The notes beneath the pieces are model-generated. The model was not told the origin of the DNA and made no database searches. It worked only from the letters and a program-made list of their open reading frames with translations. This document shows, piece after piece, positions 21,505 to 33,819 of a stretch of DNA of 64,000 nucleotides (within the stretch, counting starts at the first letter, position 1; each line of letters opens with the position of its first letter). The stretch is from Gigaspora rosea (Eukaryota; Glomeromycota; Glomeromycetes; Diversisporales; Gigasporaceae), in NCBI GenBank assembly GCA_003550325.1, contig QKWP01000056.1:315909-379908 (forward strand). Reading direction: 5' to 3'. Position numbers and translations under genes: made by a program.

Positions 21505-22795
21505 AAACTTAAAGCACAACTTGCATATAACCTATTTCCGTGTCGCGATATTCATGATCTTGTGATCCAATTTGGATAATTTTGGTATCATTTGAATCAT
21601 CTTGCAGAGACAAACCTAATGGCACCAAAATTATTCAAATTGGATTACAGGATCATGAGATATAAGTTATGTTTACTTATTTTTAGGGATTAGTTTTATT
21701 TCCATTGAGTGTATATATCGTGATCCTGTGATTCAATTTGGATAATTTTTCATTATTTGAATTATCTAACTGAAACGAATATGCTGGCATTGAAATCATC
21801 CGGATTGGATTACAGAATCCTGAGATATTAGCGGATATGATATCAATAAAGATATAAATCAGGAAAGATATATGTCGAATAACAAAGGTAATCTAGATAC
21901 AATAAAGATGAGGGTGATTATTATGAAGAATTAATTAAATGTGATAAATTCTTGCAAAGCGGAAAGGTGAATTAACATTTTAAATGTATTTATAGGTAGC
22001 AAAATTTCTGTGTACGAAATCATTTACAAATAATTTTAATTATTGTCATAGTGCTATAAGATAATTAAAAATTTTTTATTTTTCACCATATAATAGCGAT
22101 ATATTTTTAATAATATAAATAAACCTGCACTTCTCAAAATTTTACTAGGGTAGCCACTGGGTAGCCCCTGCTGCATTTTTATCAAAAAATGATCCTCTCG
22201 CAATTCTGTATTTATTTTGACCCTAATTCTAACTCTAACTCTAACCCTAACCCTAACTCTAATTATTATTTATATTTGTTATTATAGGTGCACAGTGGGT
22301 GCACTACTTACTAAAATCCATAAATAAATATATTTTTTTTATTTGTTATTTTGGCAACGATTTTTTATGGAATAGCACGAAAATCAAAAGAGATAACAAC
22401 CATCAGGCATTGATACAGTAAATAAACTGTTGTTATCTATATGTTAATTGCATGAATATTTTATATAGCAAAATGAAATGTATATGAATTAGCTAAAAAA
22501 AAAGAAATCTTTTATTGTCTAAAATATACGAGAAAAAGAAAAAAGAAAAACAAGAAAAAAAATATTAAAATATTTATAAACGGATAAAAGAGCAAAACGT
22601 GATAGCATTATTCAAGCAAAGAAAAATCTATATAATAAAAATAAGTATGAAATAAACACAAACCAATAAAAAATACGAATAAAAAAATTGAACTATAATT
22701 AAAACTAATTCTAAGTCTGTTTTCTATTAAATAAGATCTTTCAATTAATCTATCAGCAAGCACATAAATCTCACAATTATATCATTCTAGCGGAG
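21505..22795. other. Intergenic, with an inverted-repeat stretch and one MITE
   Basis: 21540-21680 and 21715-21830 contain paired phrases such as GATCTTGTGATCCAATTTGG and AAATTGGATTACAGGATCAT, forming imperfect inverted repeats. Similar wording occurs inside the element at 39421-39951. The MITE at 22130-22325 is listed separately. The rest is AT-rich with no gene. Confidence 0.45.
22130..22325 (-). mobile_element. Second copy of the GTGCAC / telomere-word MITE
   Basis: Reverse complement of the repeat at 7950-8155: ACTAGGGTAGCC..GGGTAGCCCCTG..CTCGCAATTCTG..CTAACCCTAACCCTAAC..TATTATAGGTGCAC. The telomere-like tract is internal to the repeat. Confidence 0.55.
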
Positions 22796-23499
22796 TTATA
22801 AGCTCCAATCGTAATTTTTTTCCTCATAAAGTCCTACAAAAACTCCAAAGTTAAAATCTCCGTCATCAACTACCGAATCTATCTCTCTACGAGCTACATA
22901 TAAACAAACTATTTAATGATTATAATAATAATTTTTACTTAACAATTAATAATTAACATACCTATATATTTATTAAACCATGCTTTACATTGCATAACAA
23001 ATCTATAATCATAGTTATGATAACCAGATCTCTTCCACCATAATTGCTTCCTAATTAAAAGTGAGCATATGTTTTCATAGTCATATACTGTACAGTTGGT
23101 GCCAACATGTATCTTATTCATCATTAATCTCGCGCCACATAGGTTCACGAGACACGTATAATTGAGAAGAACGTTAACTGCCGAAACAGTTGCCACGATG
23201 CGTTTTCAATTCTCAGATGATTTACATATGCGTGATAGCGTAACTTAGGATACATAATGACTCGACATAACTCTAAGAAAAACTTATCCAACATGACTAA
23301 CTTCGATTCCGAACTTTCTAAAACGTTCCACCAACACTGCCTTGCAGTGGTAAAAATGCAAGTTACAATGATAAATATATTTAATTGTCGTGAACCTCCC
23401 ATAGATGAAAACATAACCATATATTCATTCAGATGCAAAGAAACGCCAATATCTATGCAATGCCATAATTTAATACTAAGTGCTTTCTTAGGCGAATAT
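22796..23499 (-). CDS. Unrecognised split gene (5' end not found)
   Basis: Three coding stretches on the minus strand. The first (23499 to about 23250, after acceptor TTTATAG) reads YSPKKALSIKLWHCIDIGVS.., then FSSMGGSRQLNIFIIVTC and CWWNVLESSESKLVMLDKFF. The second (about 23180-22962) reads NVLLNYTCLVNLCGARLMMN..LLIRKQLWWKRSGYHNYDYR..KAWFNKYI, ending at a strong GTATGT donor. The third (22893-22796) reads ARREIDSVVDDGDFNFGVFV then GLYEEKNYDWSL and TAA. The last junction is exact (68-nt intron, phase 1). The first junction lies between about 23180 and 23265 and could not be fixed. Tryptophan- and cysteine-rich; no domain recognised. No start codon identified, so at least one upstream exon is missing. 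Confidence 0.5.
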
Positions 23500-25560
23500 C
23501 TATAAATAGAAGTAACTTAATAATATTCGATCATTCATATTAAATATGAAAGACGCAATGCACATTTATAAATGCCTATATATCAAGTTCTATTATTCCT
23601 CCTTCACTTTTTACCTAGTCTCAGTACACCTTACAACCCGTAACTGTAGATTCAATATCCTTATTATAGTTACGGAGAATCGGAGAAACGTTATAGCTCT
23701 TTGTATATAAAAAAAAAAAAAAGAGGAAAGGGTACCCGGCACGGGAAAAAAAAAGAAAAATTCAAGCAAAACTAATCTAAATATTTTTTCAGACTTCAAC
23801 TTCATATTTATCGTTCCTTGGGCATTCAATTCTTTGAGGATAAAGAAACTCGTAAACTGAAAGCAAGAGTTGGTAATGTTAATTTAAACATTTAATTTCG
23901 TGTTAAGAATACACTAATATAATTTGTTTCGCTCAAATAAAAGGACTTGATGGTATAGATGCTGGTGAAATGTGGTGAAATAATTTCACCACTATTGGTG
24001 AAATTGGTGGTGAATTGGTTAAATTGGTGCAATTAATTTCACCAGCAGCACCTATATTCACACGGTATTTGTTGATAGTCCACACTTCATTGCAAACTAT
24101 TTATGGGAATTATTGACCGGATCTCTATAACTTCACCCTAACCCTAAAAATATCGCTGGTTATTTCGAGTATATTGCTTTATTTTTTGTTATTTTATTTT
24201 TTTTACCTATTTTATATGATCTAAGATTAATTTTATGGGTTAAACAGTTACAATCTCAATCTCAAATCTTTTTAACTTCAAAATTGATCTGTTTTAAAAA
24301 AATTTTTTGAAATAAATTATCAAAATTTCTAAGTGCGCTTTTAGAGATTAAATCATATAATTTGTATAAGCTATACTACGTATATAGAACTAAAATATGC
24401 TGCGTACTTATAATAAGTAGAAAGTATATTTAGCTCCAAAGTTTCGAGTTTAAAACCAGTATATATAAAGAATGCGTCTATAAAAAGTAGATATCGATTA
24501 TCAATTTTCAATTGTTTTAGTTTATTTCAATTGGCAATATCATGATTTCCATATATAAGAACCGGTGTTAAATCGCTATCTAAAAAAATTCAGTTCATGC
24601 AATTTACATCATTCCTATAATTTTATACTTTCAATTTTATTGTACGATAATTATTGATATATCGTGATTATTAAATCGTACGATCTGATATTTTTTTTGT
24701 GATTTAAACTCGGGTTCTAAAAATGGCCTGAATACGATTTTGTTGACTAAGAGATTTACAAGATAAATCCGTGTAATACTAAATAAAGTATCGAAATCTA
24801 AAAATAAGTAATGCCAAGAGAAAACGGGGGATCTCTTGGTAACATTTCTAGATTCTAATGCGTATAATACTTTTAGCATGTATATATTACAAATTCAAAT
24901 ACTGTATTTACATAAACAAAACTCCTAAAACAATATGATTTTAACAGTCTTTCAAAACCAAGATACTTCACAGTTACGAATAATGATGATGAGTTAAAAA
25001 CCTTTCAAAACGTCTAATATATTATTCTAACATCATATTACTAATATGTAAATGTCCAAATATTTTAAATGTTAATATTGCAGCACTTAAACTGATACAT
25101 TTGAATCTATTGAAAAAGATATAAAAATTTAAAAGCTTATTACAATATAACAAAACATAAAACTGGGTTTTAAAATTATTCGTGCGTAAGATTGAAAAAT
25201 TTTAACTTGAGTTTAGTAAAATGACAATGTTAGAGGTCTGATCCAATAAATGATACCGTATATCCTGAGTACTCAATGAAAATCTGGATGCTCGATGAAT
25301 ATCCCAGATACATACATTATTATTCACTGATTAAAATAAAACTTGATGAATATTCGGTAATAAATTAATCAATCATAATATATGTCCTGCATGGTTTCAT
25401 TACCTGTTGGCCCAAAATTTTCAGATTAAAATGAAATTGGGAAGCCACCAAAAAATACAAATTTTTGAGGTGTATTTTTTAGCATTTTTTTATGGTTATT
25501 GTTAGGATTTAGGTCTATATTTTATAATAAACGAGTATAATTGGGTTTTAATTAATAATA
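23500..25560. other. Intergenic AT-rich DNA
   Basis: No gene supported. 23965-24060 has short repeats and inverted repeats of GGTGAAATTGGTGG / TTTCACCA. The minus-strand stretch at 24637-24879 is open by chance and has no recognisable domain. Confidence 0.45.
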
Positions 25561-26344
25561 TCAGTATCGGTTAGGGTGGGGGCACAGGAAAATATTTGGG
25601 CATGCCCCAGGCTAAGGCATGCCCTAGGGCATTCCTCTATGTATAATTACGTGAAATTTCTGATCATTACCGTTACAGTTACAATTACTAATCAGAACTT
25701 TAATAATTAGAAACGTCGCATATCACAGAGTTATTATCAATTCATAAACGTCTCGTTTGGAACAAAACACACACTGAAACAACTTTCAGGCGTAAGTATC
25801 TTTACTATACGCTTCTCTTCTCTTTATTCGTTAAGACTAACTTTTGCTCTTTCTATTTATGCGATTACATATTTTGTGTAACACTTATACTTCTCTATTT
25901 TACTTTTTTCATTGTAGTAAAATAAACTCTCTTTGTTACGGTGATCGATGATCACAATAACGTTGCCCAACATTATAATACTTGTCATAATTCTGGTCAA
26001 CTTTATTACCATATGAGCCGTTCGAATTTATTTTCATTCTATCTTTGCACTTTTCGCTTTGTTATACATTTCGTATTAAATCACTAACAATTACTTTATA
26101 GACAACTTAGTTCATAGACAATTAATTTACAGACAAGATTATTCTACAGACGGTTAATTCACAGACAAATTCAATTTGGCTCAAATAGATAATATTTGAT
26201 AATAAATTTTGTCATTATAAAGCACGATAGCCTTAAATATTTACAATAATTCTGTATGAGAAGGCCGTCAAACTATATTCATTATAATAGCCAATCAGAG
26301 CATTATACTATCACATGATCAATTGTTTTTCGGCTCAAAGGCAT
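25561..26344. other. Intergenic, with a GCATGCC-MITE fragment and ACAGACAA repeats
   Basis: TTAGGGTGGGGGCACAGG, then GGCATGCCCCAGG (25574-25640), matches the left end of the element at 29522. 26097-26165 has four short repeats of TNACAGACAATTNA type. No gene seen. Confidence 0.45.
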
Positions 26345-26923
26345 CGGAGGATCTATGGACAGTTCTTACGGACCGTAAGAACATTGCAATTCACGTGATA
26401 TTACTAAACACTACTAAAGAAAATAATTAAAATATACCCGGGGTATAGGTTATTATCTTGTTTCTTGATTTTAGTTTTTTAGGGTTAGGGTTAGTTAGCA
26501 CGTGATGTTTATTTTAAATTTAATTTATTTATTTTTAGTCATAGGTTAAGAGCCTATACCCCATGTGATGCGATATTATGCGCATCGCATATGCTTCGCA
26601 TAAAACATGTGAGTGAGATTCGATTGGCGGAAGATTTGTTTTGATGAAGTGTGAATTCCGAAAACTTCCGCGAAAAAGTTCGAAATATTCCGAAAAGTTG
26701 GCATAATTGACAAAATCTAATTAAGAAAAGCATAATTCGCATCCATCGCATAATTGACCTTAGTGAAATCGCATAATTTACCCAATCACATCGCATAATT
26801 CTGGACACCCTAACCCCGGGTATATTTTAAGGACGCCCCCTACTAAAACTCTAACCCTAACTGTCCCTAACTAACTATTCACATGATTTTATCTGTCCCT
26901 AAGAACTGTCCATAGATTTTCCG
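26345..26923. mobile_element. MITE with 24-bp terminal inverted repeats, probably with a nested insertion
   Basis: The left end CGGAGGATCTATGGACAGTT..CTTA (26345-26368) pairs with TAAGAACTGTCCATAGATTT..TCCG (26900-26923). Just inside the left end, GTTCTTACGG and CCGTAAGAAC form a near-continuous palindrome. The interior has AAAATATACCCGGGG and CCCCGGGTATATTTTAA facing each other around about 380 bp containing TCGCATAATT repeats, suggesting a second element inserted within. No ORF. Confidence 0.65.
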
Positions 26924-28245
26924 CAAAGGCAACGGTATTGTTATTGTAATAAAAATTGATAAGTAACGTGATCATCATAACAAACGTCATAACATCATAA
27001 ATATAGTATGTTTACCGAATTTTTTATTTTTTACGCTTTTAGTTCGCTTCTTCTTCTCTCCGTAACGTCCAGCTTTTTTGACTTCCTCTGTTTCAAGGTC
27101 TACTGGCTCCGTATGAGGAGCTGGTTAGGATTCTTCCTTGATTTAAGCAGCAAAAAAAACTGGACAGAGAGGTTTTTGTAAAGCGATCTAAAAAGAGCCA
27201 AGCTTCGTGAAGAACAAGCTTGTTGAAAAACAAGCTTTGTTGAAGAACAACCGGCTCCTAGTATGGGAAGTGCGGGAGAGAACTTGGTTGGGGTATAATA
27301 CGAGTCGGTGCTAACCAACTATTTAAGGTAAGAACAGGTACTACACTTGATCACCTACGGTAAGTTTTCTTCTTGTGAAGGTGACTTCTATTCTGTTAGC
27401 GCCAAATCTCTATTGTACCTTCCCAACCAAAGAGACACACCTCTACGTGGTGGTTGGGATGAGTAAGAGAAATAATCTCTGAAACTAAGTGTCTCTAAAA
27501 CTTTTATTAAATTCGTTATTTGTATATTTTGTTTAATGCATAGGAGTTTATAATTACATGTTTAAAAAGTTTTTATTATTTTGTAATAAATTTAATAAAA
27601 TTTAATAAAAAAAATTTAATAAATTAAATTTTATCTAATATGTTCATAAATGTAAACTTTTTTTTTGAAAAAAAACGTAGTTTGATATATTTTAAATATC
27701 AGTATCGGTATGAGATAAACAATATGAACACTAAGGGAGACAAATCAAAATTCCACATAAAAAAAAACAAATGGCGTATTAGTTTACACAAGCTTTTGCA
27801 TGTCGGTTTTTTTCTGTGCCAAGTTCATACGATCGTGTGCTATGGATTTATTGATTATTTTAACATGCCATCAACATGATATTTCGTTCGTTTTAGTGCT
27901 CTACCAAAAATTTTACCTTACTGATTATACTATATAACTATCTAACTATTAAATGCTGCTTGATCGACTCAGTATACTTTATTTATGTTTTTTCTATCTA
28001 TTTTTTGTAGCAAAGTCATCCAAGCTATTATATACTATACATATACGTATATAATAGCCAAGTTAATTTTTTTTTATTTAACGCTAATTTAATTCATTAT
28101 TCACTAGATATACCGAAAGTATTTCTTAACGCTAAGTATCTTTATTCTTTTTACAGATAAATGTTGTTTGAGTGTTTGCATTTACTATAATTGTGTCATT
28201 ATTTTTTAATTAATATCATATTAAAGTTTACAAAAGAATTTTTTA
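26924..28245. other. Intergenic; short GAAGAACAAGCTT repeats
   Basis: 27205-27250 contains GTGAAGAACAAGCTTGTTGA..AACAAGCTTTGTTGAAGAAC, a compact direct and inverted repeat. The rest shows no supported gene; a 27640-27879 open stretch has no recognisable domain. Confidence 0.4.
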
Positions 28246-28249
28246 ATGA

Positions 28250-28410
28250 ACAAGTGACAATCGTGACATTGATCAATTAATTCAACAAACACAACTTAAT
28301 GCATCACGTTTAAAGACATCATTGAATAGATACTCTTGAGCAAATTCACAAATATAAAGTATTTTGCTAAAGGAGGCTCTGGTATTGTTTTTAAGGCAGT
28401 ATGGATTGAC
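28250..28410 (+). pseudogene. Protein-kinase N-lobe fragment
   Basis: DNRDIDQLIQQTQLNASRL followed, after a frame change, by FTNIKYFAKGGSGIVFKAVW matches the linker and glycine-rich loop (AKGGxGxVxKA) of the TKL-like kinases expanded in arbuscular mycorrhizal fungi. No catalytic loop or downstream kinase sequence follows. Broken fragment. Confidence 0.6.
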
Positions 28411-28807
28411 GTATATATTACAGAACTTGATACATGATTGTGTACGCAAAGCAGGGAAGTCTCAGAAAATTGATATATAGTAAATTTGGTGAATTGACGA
28501 AAACTAACTTAACATTAATCACACGCTTCATGTCACTGGAATAATGAGCAAATTTTGCAAGAGAATTTTTACAATAACTTATAGTAGAAATCACGATAAT
28601 TCGAAATGTACACAAACTCAACCACAGAAAAAAAAGCAGGGCCCCATTTAATTAAAAAATAAAAAAAACCCTCAACTATTATTCTACTATTTTTAAAACT
28701 CGACTTTATCACTTTATCTTTATTTAAAACAAATAAATAATAGCAATATACATTGTTTCAATATATTGAACAACGATCATGCCACTACACAGAATAATAA
28801 TTCTCAG
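28411..28807. other. Intergenic
   Basis: AT-rich stretch between the kinase fragment and the small MITE. No further kinase sequence, repeat or gene recognised. Confidence 0.4.
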
Positions 28808-28970
28808 TACAGTGAAATCTCTATAAGTGCACACCCTCTCTCGATGCACGCTTAAATTCGGGCCCCAGATATAAACATAACCTCCATAAATACATTTTTC
28901 TTATTGCTCTCCAAGTGTATGTCGTTAAAGTTCGGTCCCAAGAATGTGCACTTATGAAGGTTTTACTGTA
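28808..28970. mobile_element. 159-bp Tc1/mariner-like MITE with TA duplication
   Basis: The element at 28810-28968 begins CAGTGAAATCTCTATAAGTG and ends CACTTATGAAGGTTTTACTG, imperfect inverted repeats of about 23 bp. It is flanked by TA at 28808-28809 and 28969-28970. TA duplication plus CAGT ends is the Tc1/mariner pattern. Confidence 0.75.
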
Positions 28971-29513
28971 CTTTAAACAAATGAAACTTCGAGCGACATG
29001 ATCCTATTAAAACATTTAAAATAGTGAAATTTTTCAAGTCATCAAGATAATATAGACGCATTCAAAAATTCACTTGAAATTACAATATCATCGCTTTATT
29101 CACCTGAAATGATAAATCCAATACTTCAGTGCAGGGCAATAGTATTCTCGAGAATTTGAGACAGGAAGCATACGAATGTTTTGAGCAACTGAATTTCTCA
29201 AAGTATTAGAACTTTTTGAAGAAATTCTCAAAGGAAGCCAACATAGTCTCGAAGATCTAAAAAATGCTTAAACCGGGATTTTTCTCGGAATAAATGTGGT
29301 TTGGAAAAGTTAAATGAGTTAATAAAAGAACTTCGCTAAAAACATTATAAATGTGAAATGTAAAGAACTACATGCTAGCACTATATCTTATAAAGTGAAA
29401 CGAAAGGTTAACTTTGAAGACAAGATTCTTGACAGTTTTACTTCTTACTTCAACTTGAACCTGCTAACAAGAAAGCATTTGTATTTCTGAACAAGCCATG
29501 CACCTGCCTATGC
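28971..29513. other. Intergenic
   Basis: No supported gene, RNA or repeat. Several short open stretches, none with a recognised motif. Confidence 0.35.
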
Positions 29514-30305
29514 GCTAGAAGTAGGGTGGGGGCATAAGGGCACAGGCATGCCCCTATGGGCATGCCCCCCTGGGCATGCCTATGGGCATGAATTTTTTTA
29601 TATGCCTATATAGGCATATATCAGATATATATAAATAAATTTTTAAATATATATAAATATATAAAAAATAATCTAATCTTTATTATTAATTTTTATTATA
29701 TTAAATATGATTTCAATATATTGATTATTTTATAAATAAAGTTATTTTTATTTGTTTAGTTTTTTTAAAATAAAGTTAATTTTTTATTTGTTTTAGTTTT
29801 TTATAATTATTGTTAAAAAAATTATTTATAATATAAAATAAGAAAATATTATTTTAGTACTAAGTATTATTCTATATATAATAAATAAATTTGGTATAAC
29901 AAGTAAATAAAACCAACTTTTATCAAACCAAAAATTAAAATCTTTTAATAGTAGGATAAGAGTAATAATAAAAGATTAGAATTAAATAATATTTATAGTA
30001 AAATATAACAAAAAAATTTGTTTATTAAAGCCCAAAAAAATAGTTTTTTAAATAAAATTTAAGATATAACTAATTTTTATTTTTGGTATACAAACTAATC
30101 TGCATGTTATCTAATCTTAGTTTTTAATTGGTTAAAAATGCCCTAGTACTACATATTATAATACTATAAATTAAATAATTTAGTTTTTTTAAAAAAATAA
30201 ATATTTTTGAATATGCCCATGGGCATGCCTAGGCATGCCTCAAACTCTGTTTTATGCCCATATTGGGCATGGCAAAATTTGGTTATGCCCTACCCTAGCT
30301 AGGAG
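29514..30305. mobile_element. 776-bp hAT-type MITE, GGCATGCC-rich ends
   Basis: The element 29522-30297 starts TAGGGTGGGGGCATAAGG and ends TTGGTTATGCCCTACCCTA, with GGCATGCC words clustered inside both ends. The 8-bp flanks GCTAGAAG (29514-29521) and GCTAGGAG (30298-30305) differ at one base, as expected for an old hAT duplication. The interior is AT-rich and non-coding. Related fragments lie near 4557, 4805 and 25574. Confidence 0.72.
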
Positions 30306-31096
30306 CCTTTTGATAGTGTTGCCATATTAAACCATTTGTTAGAACACAATATTAAATAGATGTTTTTTATATTACATTGGTTGGATTGTTTTAATTGTTG
30401 TTTTTTTACATTACACCTGATCTAGCCAATCAAAATTCGTAATTTGCAGACACAAAAAGAACGACTACTTCGACATTGTCGCGCAAAACCAGGAACAGGA
30501 TACCTAAGCAGAGAACAGAAACAAGTCATTTGATATCATACATGATTATATAACAGGACGTCTAGTCTTAAATAGAATTTTCATATGATCCATGCAATGA
30601 TAGGCATGTGAATGCGAAAATCAAATCTCAATACAGTCCATGCGACAGTAGACAGGTGAAAATTAAGCACCAAGTGACATTTAGCCAATCAGATCCAAGA
30701 TTTTGCGGAGCTACGCCATCCTGGCCCGTCCTATAACCATCACTAAGTGATATGCATCACTCCATTCCTGGTATACATGATATGCATCACTCCGTTCCTG
30801 GTATGTCCTTCGGACAATTAGCAATGGATGGCAAAAAAAAAAGTAAGTGTCATGTATTATCAGCCAAAATTTTTGATTGGTGTAATATCAGATATGATAT
30901 AAATGATAACTGATAATCAAAGATGGCCTTTTAAGTATACATATCAGCTGATTTTGATCATCAAATTTTTATACTATTAAAATTTAAAAATGTGCATCAA
31001 GTCATTTGACTATAATTATATATAGTATATTGTATACTGTATTACAAACAAATAATATGTAAAAATTTTTTTAACGAAAATTGTTTTTTTTACTAT
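30306..31096. other. Intergenic; 31-bp direct repeat
   Basis: GATATGCATCACTCCATTCC and GATATGCATCACTCCGTTCC (about 30740 and 30780), each followed by TGGTAT, form a two-copy repeat. Otherwise AT-rich with no gene. Confidence 0.45.
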
Positions 31097-33325
31097 ATGG
31101 TTATGACACGATATCAAGAAACTAATACATATCCACAAAATCCAATTATAAAAGCTCAAACTAAAACATATAGTTTTAGTTATGAAATTATACAAGAAGG
31201 TTATTATCCTTTATCACCTATATTAGCATATACATTTCCTCCTAATAAATATAAAATACCTGATAAATATATTGTAAAAACAACCTTTGGCAAAAGATCT
31301 AATCAACAAATAACAAACCTTTATATCATATTGAATTTGAAGATCAAATTGTTGAATCAAAAAAATCTGCAAGCGAAGCAGCTAATTTGTATCAAGATGC
31401 ATTAAACAAAATAGCTCAATTAAAAAATCCATATAATTACATGGTTCTACTCGACTTAATGGAATAGAAATTTTTGGATTACAATTACAAAATATTAAAA
31501 AGATTCGAGAAAATAAACATAGAAATCATAGTTTAAAACCTTTTAATCAGTTAGCAAATTCATCTCAAAAAATGCGTGGACAAAGATTTGGAATTATGAT
31601 TAAAGATTTTGTGGATCAAAACTCAAAAACATTATTTAATTCAGAAGATAATGTTTTACTAAAGCAAGTTTTATTTAGTGTTAATAATGTACAATATATT
31701 ATTAATTATGGAATATTAGATAAATATACAGAGGATCTTCGAGTTAAATCAATCATTTATGCTATGGATTGTTATAAAATTACATGAGAAGCTCTACGAT
31801 CATTAACCGGAATTGAACATCATTTACCTAGAGAATGGTTAATATCAGAAATGTGAGCTAAAATTACAGCTGAAATATCTCAAGCAATCAAAGTTTATAC
31901 ATTTGATCTTGAAGAATCAATAGATGATGAAGTTTTTTATGAAAAAGAAAATTGTAAAATAGAAAAAGAAACCTATCGATCAATAAAAGATATACTTAAC
32001 TATACAATACCAGCATGGTTAGAAAATGGAGGCTTAAGTATTCAAGATCCTGTTTTAAGGATTCGACTTTCTGGTGATGGGCGTAACGTAGGAAGAAAAA
32101 TTAAACATGTCATGGTAACCTTTACGCTTTTAAACAATTTACTAAATCATTATGAACCCGATTATCATTATACTTTAATACTTTATCCGGGTATTGAAAG
32201 TTATGAATCATTAAAATTAGCAACAAAATTATTGATAAAAGATCTTAACGATATTAAAACTGGATTTATAGATTATCAAGGAAGAAAATGGAATGTAGAA
32301 CTTTATTTTAGTGCTGATTGGAAATTTATGGCGATGTGTCTAGGCCACAAGGCAGCTAATTGTGATGCTTTTTGTCTATGGTGTAACTGCAAAAAAAATA
32401 CAATTGGCTATATAAATCCAGAAAATGGCGATTGGTGTATTTCAAAGAATATAGAAAAAATTGCTAATAACTATGCTACAACTCCAGGATATAATAATTA
32501 ACCTCTTTTTTTAATGATTCCAATAAAAAATTGGATAGCTGACGAACTCCACATTATGCTACGTATCACAGATAAATTGTGGGATTTATTAATCGCTGAA
32601 TTAAAGACAAGTAATAGATTTGATAATGATATGCGAAAAACAATTATGGATGAAATGAAGAATATTGGAGTTAAATTTCATTATTGGCAAGAAAACTCAA
32701 ATTGGAATTCGACTCCACTTATGGGTAAAGACAAGCTTATTGTATTGAAAAATTTTGATCTTAACCCGATTTTTCCTGAAGAAAGAGCCAATTTAATTCG
32801 AAATTTATGGAATAATTTCTATGAATTATATGAAAATCTTAAAAACTCTAATATATCGGGTGATATTTTTAAACAAAAGGCTAAAACATGGTTGCAATTA
32901 TTTTTAACCCCTTCAACTGGACAATACAATACACATACCTTTAAAAAAGGATTGTACCGACCTGCAGATGTTACGCCGTATATTCACATTTTAGTTTTTC
33001 ATGTACCAGAATTCTTAAATGAATATCACCGATTTGGAATGGCGGCATTCTCTTGTTCTGGGGTTGAAAAAAAAAACCATCAGCACGTATGCCAATTTTT
33101 TCAAAAAACTTTTAAGAATGGTGGATCTAAAGATGTTAGAAAACCAGCAATTTGGAAATTATGGACCTTGAACAACGTGCTTTATATTTATATAGAAATA
33201 ATGTTCCCACTTTTTTTGAAAAAAACAAAAAATTTACGATTAAATAGATCGATTCTTATAGAATGTACTGTACTTTGCTATGAATATTTTAAGATGTATC
33301 TTAAAAATATTTTATCAATCGATTA
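31097..33325 (+). pseudogene. Decayed transposase-like gene of an uncharacterised family (possible D-D-E)
   Basis: A coding region runs in changing frames. The N-terminus (31097-31400) has RYQETNTYPQNP; after frameshifts near 31330 and 31450 come FGLQLQNIKKIRENKHR and QRFGIMIKDFVDQNSKTLFN. In-frame TGA follows at about 31785 and 31853. Then come LRIRLSGDGRNVGRKIKHV, WNVELYFSADWKFMAMCLGH and DAFCLWCNCKKN. After a TAA at 32500 the 32514-33200 stretch has WIADELHIMLRITDKLWDL, TPYIHILVFHVPEFL and CSGVEKKNHQH. A last frameshift precedes DLEQRALYLYRN. I recognise this layout (GDG, CLWC, DELH, EKKNH) from uncharacterised proteins of mycorrhizal fungi and some basal animals. The conserved D, D and E suggest an RNase H-like transposase; that is inference. 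No terminal repeats found. Confidence 0.6.
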
Positions 33326-33819
33326 AATGTTTAATGCATATCGATTAAATGTTTAATGCATTAATTAGGCTTTAGAAACCTTTTGGATCTTATTATATAT
33401 TAGTTTAAAATTTTTTAAGTGAAAATTTAATTTATTATGATACTGAAATCTCATATATCAATTTTCGATTTATTCTTGTAATATTATTAATTTAGTTAAT
33501 GACGCGTAAATTCTAACAATTTAAGGTTAGTCATATTTTAACTATTTTAAATATATTTTTTTATTCACACCATTTATATACACTAATTATATGAACTATA
33601 TAAATAGTTTGAATCGTATTTTTATAACTTTAAATTTCTAAATTTAACACATTTAAGTGAGTGAATTTATTTAAATTTAGCAGTTCGAAATTCATAAATT
33701 TCTAAATTTTATAATTTTATTCATATCAATTTAGTTCGTGATGTACTACGTCTGCGTGTTATTTTAATACAAATAAGGCATTCATTGATTATCGAAAATT
33801 AGTGGATCAGAAGAGGTGG
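33326..33819. other. AT-rich flank with a two-copy 22-bp repeat
   Basis: ATCGATTAAATGTTTAATGC is repeated at about 33318 and 33340 at the end of the coding region. The rest is AT-rich and empty. Confidence 0.4.

Noticed and set aside
31785-31856. Two in-frame TGA codons that could suggest TGA = Trp (Mollicutes-like endobacterial DNA)
   Set aside because: The same gene also has TAA stops and several frameshifts, neighbouring genes use TGG for Trp, and spliceosomal introns are present in the window; decay explains it better.
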